DNA of 64,000 bases. It comes from Humibacter sp049446075. GTDB taxonomy: Bacteria; Actinomycetota; Actinomycetes; Actinomycetales; Microbacteriaceae. The notes below the pieces were generated by a model. It ran no database searches. It was not told the DNA's origin and saw only the letters and a list, made by a program, of their open reading frames with translations. Of this stretch, positions 35,274-42,890 are shown piece by piece. The first letter of the stretch is position 1; every line of letters starts with the position of its first letter. The position numbers and the translations under genes are program-made. The stretch spans positions 310,001 to 374,000 of the forward strand of contig NZ_JBMSEB010000003.1 in the NCBI RefSeq assembly GCF_049446075.1, given 5' to 3'.

Positions 35274-36707
35274 CTACAGAACGATGTGCATTGCGCGCGC
35301 TGCGTCGGTGATGGAGTTCGACAGCGACGGGTAGACCGAGAACGCCCGGGCGACCTGGTCGACCGTGAGCCGGTGCTCCACGGCGAGCGCCAGCGGCAGG
35401 ATGAGCTCGCTCGCACGCGGTGCCACGATGACGCCGCCGATCACAGTGCCGCTTCCGGTGCGCGCGAACAGCTTCACGAAGCCGTCTTTGATGCCCTGCA
35501 TCTTGGCGCGAGGGTTCGACTTCAACGCCAGCTTGTAGATGTCGCCCTGCGCGATGCCCTCCTCGATCTCCCGCTGGCTCCAGCCGACGGTCGCGATCTC
35601 CGGAGAGGTGAAGATGTTGGATGCCACGTTGCGCAGCTCGATCGGCGTCACCGAGTCGCCGAGCGCGTGGAACACAGCGGTGCGTCCCTGCATGGAGGCG
35701 ACGGATGCCAGCGGCAGCACGTTCGAGCAGTCGCCGGCCGCGTAGATGTTGGGCATCGAGGTACGGGCCACGCGATTGACGCGGATGTGGTGGCTCTCCG
35801 TGAGCTGCACACCGGCATCCTCGAGCCCGATGCCCGACGTGTTCGGAATGGATCCAACCGCCAGCAGGCAGTGCGAGCCCTCGACCTTGCGTCCATCGCT
35901 GAGTGTTGCGACGACGCCGTTCTCCGTGCGCTCCACGGATTCCGCTCGCGACTTCGATAGCACGGTCATGCCGTTGCGCCTGAAGACCTCCTCGAGCACG
36001 GTAGCGGCGTCGGCGTCCTCACCGGGCAGCACCCGGTCGCGGCTGGAGATGAGGGTCACCTTCGCGCCCAAGTATGTGTAGGCGCTGGCGAATTCGGCAC
36101 CCGTGACTCCGGAGCCGACGACGATGAGGTGCTCGGGCACCGAGTCGAGTGCGTACAACTGCGTCCAGGTGAGGATGCGCTCCCCGTCGGGCATCGCGGA
36201 CGGCAGCAGACGCGGCCTGGCTCCCACCGCGATCACCATCGTGTCGGCCTCTACGCGGTCGAAGTCCGTGCCGTTGTCCTTCGAGGTCGAAACGATCACG
36301 GCACCCGGCCCGTCGAGTCGGCCCTCTCCCGTGATGATCCGCACGCCGGAGTGCACCAGCTCGGTGCGCATGTCTTCGGACTGCTGCCTCGCGAGTCCGA
36401 GAAGTCGCTTGTTGACGGCCGAGAGGTTCACGGCGACCTCTGGGCGGATCGGCTTGCCCGCCTCTGTGCGCCCGAAGAACTGAACGCCGAGGTCGGCGGC
36501 ATCCGGAATTGCGCGCGTCGCATCCGCTGTGGCGATCAGGGTCTTCGACGGCACGACGTCGGTCATGACGGCCGCCCCGCCGACGCCTGCGCGCTCGATG
36601 AGCGTCACCTCGGCCCCCAACTGGGCGCCGGCGAGCGCCGCCTCATACCCGCCGGGACCGCCCCCGAGTACAGCGATGCTCTGTTTACGCTCGAACTCGA
36701 AAGCCAT
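35274..36707 (-). CDS. LpdA-like flavoprotein (NAD(P)H quinone reductase type) lacking the redox cysteines
   Basis: A 477-residue protein of the pyridine nucleotide-disulfide oxidoreductase fold. The FAD loop is IAVLGGGPGGYEAALAG and the NAD loop LIVVGSGVTGAEFASAY. Where dihydrolipoamide dehydrogenase has CxxxxC, this protein has GGAAVMTDVVPSKTL, with no cysteine. The C-terminal SVYPSLSNSI also lacks the catalytic His-Glu pair at the usual place. This is the pattern of mycobacterial LpdA (Rv3303c), which reduces quinones. The ATG at 36707 is chosen because GACAAT lies seven nt upstream. An open frame continues upstream but only as the reverse of pnp and the mutase gene. Confidence 0.88.
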   Translation of the reverse strand: MAFEFERKQSIAVLGGGPGGYEAALAGAQLGAEVTLIERAGVGGAAVMTDVVPSKTLIATADATRAIPDAADLGVQFFGRTEAGKPIRPEVAVNLSAVNKRLLGLARQQSEDMRTELVHSGVRIITGEGRLDGPGAVIVSTSKDNGTDFDRVEADTMVIAVGARPRLLPSAMPDGERILTWTQLYALDSVPEHLIVVGSGVTGAEFASAYTYLGAKVTLISSRDRVLPGEDADAATVLEEVFRRNGMTVLSKSRAESVERTENGVVATLSDGRKVEGSHCLLAVGSIPNTSGIGLEDAGVQLTESHHIRVNRVARTSMPNIYAAGDCSNVLPLASVASMQGRTAVFHALGDSVTPIELRNVASNIFTSPEIATVGWSQREIEEGIAQGDIYKLALKSNPRAKMQGIKDGFVKLFARTGSGTVIGGVIVAPRASELILPLALAVEHRLTVDQVARAFSVYPSLSNSITDAARAMHIVL

Positions 36708-36714
36708 GGCACCC

Positions 36715-36720
36715 ATTGTC
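36715..36720 (-). promoter_or_regulatory. Putative -10 element of the LpdA-like gene
   Basis: GACAAT on the minus strand, seven nt before the ATG at 36707. No Shine-Dalgarno site is visible. Confidence 0.35.
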
Positions 36721-36905
36721 TCAGACCCAGAGAGCCCACTTTCCCGCGGTGCTACGCCTTGGCCTGCAGGAGGGGCCACCAACGGCGGATGCCGAACCGT
36801 GCGGAACGCTGGGGCCGGGGCAAGCCAATCTCCGAGAAGGCGAGACGCTCTAAGAGGCGGCGGCCTCGACGGCGCCGGACCCAACCACGCAGTATGCCAA
36901 CCGCG

Positions 36906-36930
36906 GCGCGCCCCGCAGGGAGGGGCGCGC
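36906..36930. repeat. Perfect 9-bp hairpin upstream of pnp
   Basis: GCGCGCCCC, a seven-nt loop and GGGGCGCGC. It overlaps the left copy of the direct repeat described next and lies in the 267-nt region between the LpdA-like gene and pnp. Confidence 0.6.
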
Positions 36931-36960
36931 AAGACCAACGCAGCGGCGCGCGAGACCAAC
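36924..36960 (+). promoter_or_regulatory. Direct repeat with 21-bp spacing before the pnp promoter
   Basis: Two 16-bp copies of GGCGCGCRAGACCAAC (36924-36939 and 36945-36960) differ at one base and start exactly 21 bp apart, two DNA turns. The right copy ends one base before the -10 hexamer, where an activator or repressor would contact RNA polymerase. Confidence 0.55.
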
Positions 36961-36961
36961 A

Positions 36962-36967
36962 TAGAGT
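36962..36967 (+). promoter_or_regulatory. Putative -10 element of pnp (leaderless)
   Basis: TAGAGT with seven nt before the ATG of pnp. No ribosome site. Confidence 0.5.
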
Positions 36968-36974
36968 GGTCGAC

Positions 36975-37811
36975 ATGGCATCCGAGGACGCAGCTCATCC
37001 TTTCGACGATCCCGCGGCTGATCCGTTCGATATCGCGCGCATAGCGGCTCAGCAGCTGGCTGAGCGCACGGGCGTCGAGCATCACGACATCGCTCTCACG
37101 CTCGGCAGCGGCTGGGGCAAGGCCGCCGACCTGATCGGCGAGACGGTCGCGACCGTGCCGGCCGCGGACATCCTCGGGTTCCGGCCGCCCGCCGTTCCCG
37201 GGCACGTGGGCACCCTCCGCTCCGTGCGGCTCCCGAGCGGCAAGCACGCCCTGGTTCTCGGTGCACGCACGCACTTCTACGAGGACCACGGCGTCCGTTC
37301 CGTCGTGCACGGTGTGCGCACCGCTGCCGCCGCGGGTGCGACGACCATGATCCTCACCAACGGTGCAGGCGGCATCAAGCCGTCGTGGGGGCCGGGAACC
37401 CCGGTGCTGATCAGCGACCACATCAACCTGACCGCCTCCTCTCCCCTGGAGGGCGCGACCTTCGTCGACCTGACCGATCTGTACTCGAAGCGCCTGCGCG
37501 AGGTGGCACACGAAGTGGATGCCTCGCTCGACGAGGGCGTTTACGTGCAGTTCCGCGGACCGCACTACGAGACGCCCGCCGAGGTGCAGATGGCCAAGGC
37601 GATCGGCGGCCACATCGTCGGCATGTCGACGGCGCTCGAGGCCATCGCGGCCAGGCAGTCTGGCATGGAGGTGCTCGGAATGTCGCTCATCACGAATCTC
37701 GCGGCCGGCATCTCCGGCGAGCCGCTCAGCCATGGCGAGGTCATCGAGGCTGGGCGGGCTGCCGAGCCGGTGATCAGCGCCCTGCTCGCACGGATTGTGG
37801 AGCGACTGTGA
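36975..37811 (+). CDS. Purine nucleoside phosphorylase
   Basis: A 278-residue trimeric-type phosphorylase that splits purine nucleosides to base and (deoxy)ribose-1-phosphate. ALTLGSGWGKAADLIGE is the phosphate-binding loop; ILTNGAGGIKPSWGPG, VQFRGPHYETPAEVQM and VGMSTALEAIAARQSG are class signatures of the PNP/MTAP family. It ends by overlapping the phosphohexomutase-like gene by 4 nt (GTGA). With the salvage block at 42-51 kb it would complete nucleoside breakdown. Confidence 0.93.
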   Translation: MASEDAAHPFDDPAADPFDIARIAAQQLAERTGVEHHDIALTLGSGWGKAADLIGETVATVPAADILGFRPPAVPGHVGTLRSVRLPSGKHALVLGARTHFYEDHGVRSVVHGVRTAAAAGATTMILTNGAGGIKPSWGPGTPVLISDHINLTASSPLEGATFVDLTDLYSKRLREVAHEVDASLDEGVYVQFRGPHYETPAEVQMAKAIGGHIVGMSTALEAIAARQSGMEVLGMSLITNLAAGISGEPLSHGEVIEAGRAAEPVISALLARIVERL

Positions 37812-39604
37812 CCGGCGCGGCGGACGAGGCAGTGGCATCCGACGTCGTCGAGGCTGCTGAGGCGTGGATCGCGGACGATCCGGATGCCGAGACCCGCGCC
37901 GAGTTGCAGGCCCTGGTCGATGAGGCCGCCGGCGGCTCTGAGGCGGCTCTGGATCAGCTGCACGCACGGTTCGATACGCGACTGGCGTTCGGCACGGCCG
38001 GGCTCCGGGGCGAGATCGCCGCCGGTCCCAACCGCATGAATCGAGTGCTCGTGGCGCAGGCGGCCGCAGGGCTGGCCGCATATCTGAAGGAACAGGCATC
38101 CGCTGGAGGGGCGCGCGCGACGCCCCTCGTCGTCATCGGCTACGACGGCCGCAAGAACTCGCATGTCTTCGCCCGCGATACCGCGGAACTCATGGAGGGA
38201 GCGGGAGTGCACGCCGTGCTGCTGCCGCGCCTGCTGCCGACTCCCGTGCTCGCGTTCGCGGTGCGACACCTCGACGCGTCCGCGGGGGTCATGGTGACGG
38301 CAAGCCACAACCCGGCCCGCGACAACGGCTACAAGGTGTACCTGGGCGGCGAAGATCACGGGTCGCAGATCGTTCCTCCCGCTGACGCCGAGATCGCCGC
38401 GCACATCGACCGTGTCGCGAGAGGTCGCATCAGTGAGCTGCCGCGCTCGGATGCCTACGAGATGGCAGACGAGTCGCTGGTCGACGCATACGTGGCAGCG
38501 ACCGCTGCCGTCGCCGCGCCGGGCGGCGCGGGCCTCGGTGACGGGGGTGAGCCGCAGCCGACCGGACGGCACGCAGCCCAGCCTTCAGCCGAAGCATCCG
38601 GCCTGCGTGTCGTGTACACGGCCATGCACGGGGTGGGCTGGAACACCGCACGAGCCGTGTTCGAGGCGGCAGGGCTGCCGACGCCCATCACCGTGCCCGA
38701 GCAAGCCGAGCCGGACCCCGACTTCCCGACGGTCGCCTTCCCGAATCCGGAGGAGCCCGGCGCGCTCGACCTCGCGTTCGCGCTGGCCCGCGAGAGCGCC
38801 GCCGACCTCGTCATCGCGAACGATCCGGACGCGGACCGGCTGGCCATCGGCATCCCGGACGCAGCCGACGAACAGGGATACCGAAGGCTGAGCGGCAACG
38901 AAGTGGGCACTCTGCTCGGGTGGACCGCCGCCGAGCAGGCGGCCGAGCGCGGTGCGAGCGGAGCGCTCGCGGCATCCATCGTGTCCTCGCCCGCCCTGGC
39001 TGCCGTAGCGGATGCCTACGGGCTCGGTTTCGAGGAGACGCTCACCGGATTCAAGTGGGTGAGCCGCGTCCCCGGCCTGCTGTTCGGGTACGAGGAAGCG
39101 CTCGGTTACCTCGTGAATCCGCAGACCGTGCGCGACAAAGACGGCATCTCGGCGGCAACCGCCGCGCTCGCCCTTGCGGTACGGCTGCGCGCCGAAGGCA
39201 AGACTGTGGCCGACCGGTTAGACGAATTCACGCAACGGTTCGGCGCATACGCGTCTGATCAGATCTCCATCCGAGTGACGGAGCTGAGCCGAATCGGCGG
39301 AATCATGGCGGGTTTGCGAGCGGAGCCGCCCGTGCGGCTCGGCGAAGCGCACGTCTCCCGCATCGATGACCTTCGCGACGGTTGGGGCGAGCTGCCGCCA
39401 AGCGACGTGTTGCGCATCCTGTTGGACGACGGATCCCGAGTGATGGTGCGCCCGAGCGGTACTGAGCCCAAGCTGAAGATCTACATCGACGCGTTCGACG
39501 ATTCCGATACTGACGTGGCGGGTCGCCGCGCGGCAGCGCAGGCTCGCGTGGCGGCCTTGCGCGACGCGATCCGAGCGCTCGTCGACGAGGCTCCCATCGA
39601 ATAG
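37808..39604 (+). CDS. Phospho-sugar mutase (alpha-D-phosphohexomutase)
   Basis: A 598-residue enzyme of the PGM/PMM superfamily, long as is typical for the actinobacterial and Bacillus PgcA/phosphopentomutase-like branch. Seen: LAFGTAGLRGEIAAGPNRMN, the phosphoserine loop VMVTASHNPARDNGYKVY, the metal loop IANDPDADRLAIGIP, and the sugar/phosphate end VRPSGTEPKLKIYID. The GTG start overlaps pnp by 4 nt, so the two are co-translated. This coupling suggests conversion of ribose-1-phosphate to ribose-5-phosphate; phosphomannomutase or phosphoglucomutase activity is equally possible. Confidence 0.92.
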   Translation: MTGAADEAVASDVVEAAEAWIADDPDAETRAELQALVDEAAGGSEAALDQLHARFDTRLAFGTAGLRGEIAAGPNRMNRVLVAQAAAGLAAYLKEQASAGGARATPLVVIGYDGRKNSHVFARDTAELMEGAGVHAVLLPRLLPTPVLAFAVRHLDASAGVMVTASHNPARDNGYKVYLGGEDHGSQIVPPADAEIAAHIDRVARGRISELPRSDAYEMADESLVDAYVAATAAVAAPGGAGLGDGGEPQPTGRHAAQPSAEASGLRVVYTAMHGVGWNTARAVFEAAGLPTPITVPEQAEPDPDFPTVAFPNPEEPGALDLAFALARESAADLVIANDPDADRLAIGIPDAADEQGYRRLSGNEVGTLLGWTAAEQAAERGASGALAASIVSSPALAAVADAYGLGFEETLTGFKWVSRVPGLLFGYEEALGYLVNPQTVRDKDGISAATAALALAVRLRAEGKTVADRLDEFTQRFGAYASDQISIRVTELSRIGGIMAGLRAEPPVRLGEAHVSRIDDLRDGWGELPPSDVLRILLDDGSRVMVRPSGTEPKLKIYIDAFDDSDTDVAGRRAAAQARVAALRDAIRALVDEAPIE

Positions 39605-39628
39605 GAGGCCGGCGAAATCCGACGGATG

Positions 39629-39655
39629 TGTCGGATCCGGGGCTCGGCGTTCGTA
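39629..39655 (+). promoter_or_regulatory. Candidate ECF-type promoter of the DHFR-like/DGPF/sigma operon
   Basis: TGTCGG (39629-39634), 17 nt, then CGTA (39652-39655), about 50 nt before the first gene. From memory, ECF42 sigma factors recognise a TGTCGA-like -35, so this may be a self-activated promoter. Inference only. Confidence 0.35.
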
Positions 39656-39706
39656 GCAGTGGTGAGACCGTCCAGAACGGGCGGCACTGATGCGGAGGAA
39701 CGCGAC

Positions 39707-40348
39707 ATGAAGCTCACCACAATGACGCAGATCACGGTCGACGGCGTGATGCAGGGAAACGGCGGGGCGACCGACGAGGATCGCCGGAACGGATTCGACC
39801 GCGGCGGCTGGGCGCTGGGCAAGGGCGACGACGAAACGGTCGCCTTCATCAACGAGGCATACCAGCGCGCCGACGCGTACCTGTTCGGCCGGCGCACCTA
39901 CGACCTGTTCGCCCGCTCCTGGGGATCGCTGACCGAGCAGGATGTGCCCGGCTGGGAGCCCGTCATGCGCGCGCTGAACTCGCGGCCGAAGTTTGTGGCG
40001 TCGACGACGCTCACCGACACTGCCTGGTCGGGCACGACCGTCCTGTCTGGCGACCTCGCCACCACCATTGCCGAGTTGAAGGCTCGCCCCGGCGGCGAGC
40101 TGCAAGTGCACGGCAGCGGCACCCTGGTCAGGTGGTTGCTCGAGCGCGACCTGGTCGATGAGCTGACGCTCATCGTCATTCCCGTTGTCCTCGGACAGGG
40201 AGCACGGCTGTTCCCGGATGCCGGCCCCGACCGCGCGCTCGAACTGCTCGAGTCGCGCGCGGACTCGAAGGGCGTCACGGTGCAGGTCTATCGACCGGCG
40301 GGATCCGCGCAGTATGCACCGCCCCGATACTCCGACCACGACAACTGA
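39707..40348 (+). CDS. Dihydrofolate reductase-like (RibD C-terminal) protein
   Basis: A 213-residue protein of the bacterial bifunctional deaminase-reductase C-terminal fold. MKLTTMTQITVDGVMQGNGG and AYLFGRRTYDLFARSWG are the NADPH-binding blocks; LQVHGSGTLVRWLLERDLVD and LGQGARLFPD close the domain. GGAGGAA lies six nt before the ATG. Such stand-alone reductases commonly sit beside DGPF/YCII proteins and ECF sigma factors. True DHFR activity is unlikely; the substrate is unknown. Confidence 0.87.
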   Translation: MKLTTMTQITVDGVMQGNGGATDEDRRNGFDRGGWALGKGDDETVAFINEAYQRADAYLFGRRTYDLFARSWGSLTEQDVPGWEPVMRALNSRPKFVASTTLTDTAWSGTTVLSGDLATTIAELKARPGGELQVHGSGTLVRWLLERDLVDELTLIVIPVVLGQGARLFPDAGPDRALELLESRADSKGVTVQVYRPAGSAQYAPPRYSDHDN

Positions 40349-40392
40349 AACCCGAGCCCCAGCGGCCTCGACACGAAGGAGATGATCGTCAC

Positions 40393-40716
40393 ATGCAGTA
40401 TCTGGTTTCCGTGATCGATGAGAAGAGTAACCCGCCCGATCCAGAGAGGCGGCCCGCGATCAGCGAGTTCAACAAACAACTGATCGCGGCGGGTTACTGG
40501 GTCTTCGCCGGTGGACTCGCCGACCCCGACGCGGCAACGGTTATCGACAACCGGGGCGATGAGACGGTGTTCAGCGACGGACCATTCGTCGAGTCGAAGG
40601 AGTACCTCGCCGGCGTGTGGGTCTGGGACGTTCCCGATCTGGACGTGGCGCTGCGACTCGCGACCGAAGCCTCGAAGGTCTGCTTTCGAAAGCTCGAGGT
40701 GCGGCCGTTCCTGTGA
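40393..40716 (+). CDS. DGPF-domain (YCII-related) protein
   Basis: A 107-residue dimeric alpha/beta-barrel protein. It contains the literal family motif in VFSDGPFVESKEYLAG, and KQLIAAGYWVFAGGLADP before it. GAAGGAG lies upstream of the ATG. Its end overlaps the sigma factor start by 4 nt (GTGA), the usual arrangement of DGPF proteins with ECF42 sigma factors. Its biochemical role is not established. Confidence 0.9.
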   Translation: MQYLVSVIDEKSNPPDPERRPAISEFNKQLIAAGYWVFAGGLADPDAATVIDNRGDETVFSDGPFVESKEYLAGVWVWDVPDLDVALRLATEASKVCFRKLEVRPFL

Positions 40717-41948
40717 GCGATGTGCGGGAGGCGATCACTCGAGCTCACCGAGACGAGTGGATGCGAGTGGTCGCCTCCCTGACGAAGCGTTTCGGCGACC
40801 TTGACATCGCGGAAGAAGCCGCTGCCGAGGCGTTCGCCACGGCAGTCGAGCGCTGGCCGGCCAACGGCGTACCGCCGAACCCGGGCGCCTGGCTGACGAC
40901 CACCGCCAACCGGAAGGCCATCGACAGGATCCGACGCGAGAACAAGCGCGACGACAAGCACAGGGAGGCTCTGCTGGTGCACGACGCCGACCCGCCAGAA
41001 CCGCTCGGAGCCATCGATGACGACCGCCTGCGACTGATCTTCACGTGCTGTCACCCGGCGTTGGCTATGGAAGCCCGCCTGGCACTGACGCTCCGCATGG
41101 TCGTCGGTCTCACCGTGCCCGAGATCTCCCGTGCCTTCCTGGCCCGGGAGGCTGCGATCGGGCAGCGGATCACACGCGCGAAGGCCAAGATCAAAGCCGC
41201 CCGCATTCCCTACCGGATGCCGACCGCCGAGGATCTTCCTGCCCGTCTCGCCGGCGTCCTCGCCGTTCTGTATCTCCTCTTCAACGAGGGCTACCTGGCC
41301 ACGGGCGCCGACACGGATCCGATCCGACGCGACCTGACTGCCGAGGCGATCCGGCTCGCCCGTCTGCTGCACGGCATCCTGCCAGAGGATGGCGAGGTGA
41401 CCGGCCTTCTGGCGCTGATGCTCCTCACCGAGGCGCGTCGGAGGGCACGCGTGTCGCCCGATGGCGAACTGATCGCGCTCGCCGAGCAGGATCGGAGCAC
41501 CTGGGACCCTACCCTGATATCCGAAGGGCACGCTCTGGTACGGCAGCGCCTCGCGGCAGCCGCGGCCGGGACACCGCCGGGTCGTTACCAGATCCTCGCA
41601 GCGATCAACGCGGTGCACACGTCTGCCGCGAGCATCCACGACACCGACTGGGCACAGGTCGTGGCCCTCTACGACCAGCTCGTGCGGGTCGACCCATCAC
41701 CCATCGTCGCTCTCAACCGCGCCATCGCCGTCGCCGAGCTGGACGGGCCCCAGGTCGCACTGGCAGCCATCGACGACCTCGAGGACAGGCTCGGCGACTA
41801 CCACGCGTACCACGTCGCCCGGGCGGATCTGCTCCGCCGCCTCGGCAGCACAGAGCAGTCGCGAGTGGCATACGACAGGGCGATTCGGCTGACCGGCAAT
41901 ACCGCGGAGACCGCACACCTGCAACGCCGCCGGGACCAACTGGATTAG
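40713..41948 (+). CDS. ECF42-type RNA polymerase sigma factor with C-terminal TPR-like domain
   Basis: A 411-residue sigma factor. The N-terminal part carries sigma-70 region 2 (RFGDLDIAEEAAAEAFATA, TTTANRKAIDRIRRE) and region 4 (GLTVPEISRAFLAREAAIGQ). The remaining 240 residues (LPARLAGVLAVLYLLFNEGY onward, with VDPSPIVALNRAIAVAELDG) form the helical TPR-like extension characteristic of group ECF42, which controls activity without an anti-sigma factor. Linkage to a DGPF gene is diagnostic. Likely targets are the two genes before it. Confidence 0.92.
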   Translation: MSDVREAITRAHRDEWMRVVASLTKRFGDLDIAEEAAAEAFATAVERWPANGVPPNPGAWLTTTANRKAIDRIRRENKRDDKHREALLVHDADPPEPLGAIDDDRLRLIFTCCHPALAMEARLALTLRMVVGLTVPEISRAFLAREAAIGQRITRAKAKIKAARIPYRMPTAEDLPARLAGVLAVLYLLFNEGYLATGADTDPIRRDLTAEAIRLARLLHGILPEDGEVTGLLALMLLTEARRRARVSPDGELIALAEQDRSTWDPTLISEGHALVRQRLAAAAAGTPPGRYQILAAINAVHTSAASIHDTDWAQVVALYDQLVRVDPSPIVALNRAIAVAELDGPQVALAAIDDLEDRLGDYHAYHVARADLLRRLGSTEQSRVAYDRAIRLTGNTAETAHLQRRRDQLD

Positions 41949-42003
41949 CGCCGGCCGGACGTGTCGGGCCGCGACGCCTTGCGGTCGTCTGCGGCGCTCC
42001 AAC

Positions 42004-42276
42004 TCAGCCGAGAGCCTGCTCGAGCTTCTCCTCCAGCTCAGAGACGTCGAAGTAGTTGTCGACCACGACGATGTCGGCGTTGGTGCGCGGGATGCGCTCG
42101 ACAAGTTCCGGCGACGTCAGGATGACCTGGGCATCCGCCCCCGTCGTGGCAAGGCTCGCGACATCGGACGCGCTCACATCGGCCGAGATGCCCAGGCGTT
42201 CCAACGCGCGTTCGGCGTTCACCTTGAGGATGGCGGATGTTCCGACACCCGCACCGCAGATCGCCACGATCTTCAC
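42004..42276 (-). CDS. PTS IIB component, ascorbate/lactose-like
   Basis: A 90-residue phosphocarrier. MKIVAICGAGVGTSAILK is the P-loop with the phosphorylated Cys7; the fold and length match small SgaB/GatB-type IIB proteins. GGAGG lies 11 nt upstream of the ATG. It follows the IIA gene by 100 nt, but no membrane IIC gene is present in the window. It may work with a IIC encoded elsewhere or have a regulatory role. Confidence 0.87.
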   Translation of the reverse strand: MKIVAICGAGVGTSAILKVNAERALERLGISADVSASDVASLATTGADAQVILTSPELVERIPRTNADIVVVDNYFDVSELEEKLEQALG

Positions 42277-42304
42277 TCGTGCCTCCGTCCGCCGTCTGTT
42301 GTAT

Positions 42305-42322
42305 CGGCGCGCGGCCGCGCCG
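42305..42322. repeat. 7-bp GC-rich hairpin between IIA and IIB genes
   Basis: CGGCGCG, loop CGGC, CGCGCCG. It may reduce read-through from IIA into IIB or protect the upstream message. Confidence 0.45.
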
Positions 42323-42376
42323 TTGATGCTTCGTTGCCTATTAGTGGTGCTGCTCGAGTCGTGACCGCCGCGCGCC

Positions 42377-42853
42377 TCAGCGTGCGGCCGCCGACACGTC
42401 GTTGGGCAGGTCTGTGGCGCCGATCACTCGCCACACGTCGTCCGCCGTGGTTGCAGCGGCCAACGCAGGTATGGCTTGCGGGTCGTTGAAGACGTTCGCG
42501 AGTTCTGCGACCGAGTGCACGTGGGCATCCGACGTGGCCACGGCCAGGCCGACCACGACGCTGACGGGATCATTGTGCGGATGCCCGAACGTGACGGGTG
42601 TTGCGAGCGTGACGACCGAGAGGCCGTCGGCCAGCACATCGGGGCCCGGCCGAGCGTGCGCCAGCGCGAGGCCGGGCGCGATCACGATGTATGCGCCGAA
42701 TTCGTCGACCACCTGGATCATGCGTGCCGTGTAGCTGTCACGTGTCGCTCCCGATCGGCGCAGTGCATTCCCGGCCAACCGCACCGCGGCGCGCCAATCC
42801 GACGCGTGCACACCGAGGTCGATGGCAGAGTCGGGCAGCGGCGGAAGCGACAT
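42377..42853 (-). CDS. PTS IIA component (type-2 / ascorbate-like)
   Basis: A 158-residue phosphocarrier of the mannitol/fructose IIA fold. IVIAPGLALAHARPGPDV contains the phosphorylated histidine (AHARP), and VTFGHPHNDPVSVVVGLAV follows. The ATG at 42853 has TACGCT seven nt upstream, suggesting leaderless translation. It follows adenosine deaminase by 37 nt, so it may also be read with the salvage genes. EI at 61650 could phosphorylate it through an HPr not seen here. Confidence 0.88.
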   Translation of the reverse strand: MSLPPLPDSAIDLGVHASDWRAAVRLAGNALRRSGATRDSYTARMIQVVDEFGAYIVIAPGLALAHARPGPDVLADGLSVVTLATPVTFGHPHNDPVSVVVGLAVATSDAHVHSVAELANVFNDPQAIPALAAATTADDVWRVIGATDLPNDVSAAAR

Positions 42854-42860
42854 GATCACA

Positions 42861-42866
42861 AGCGTA
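42861..42866 (-). promoter_or_regulatory. Putative -10 element of the PTS IIA gene
   Basis: TACGCT on the minus strand, seven nt before the ATG, in the short gap after add. Confidence 0.35.
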
Positions 42867-42890
42867 TCGCTCCCCCCTGTCAAAGCCTCG

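Noticed and set aside
36129..36974. Plus-strand frame extending purine nucleoside phosphorylase upstream
   Set aside because: It is the reverse of the LpdA-like gene, and a -10 hexamer sits seven nt before the ATG at 36975.
36708..38099. Minus-strand open frame extending the LpdA-like protein by about 460 residues
   Set aside because: It is the exact reverse of pnp and the phospho-sugar mutase, has arginine-rich low-complexity sequence and no domain; the family N-terminus fits at 36707.
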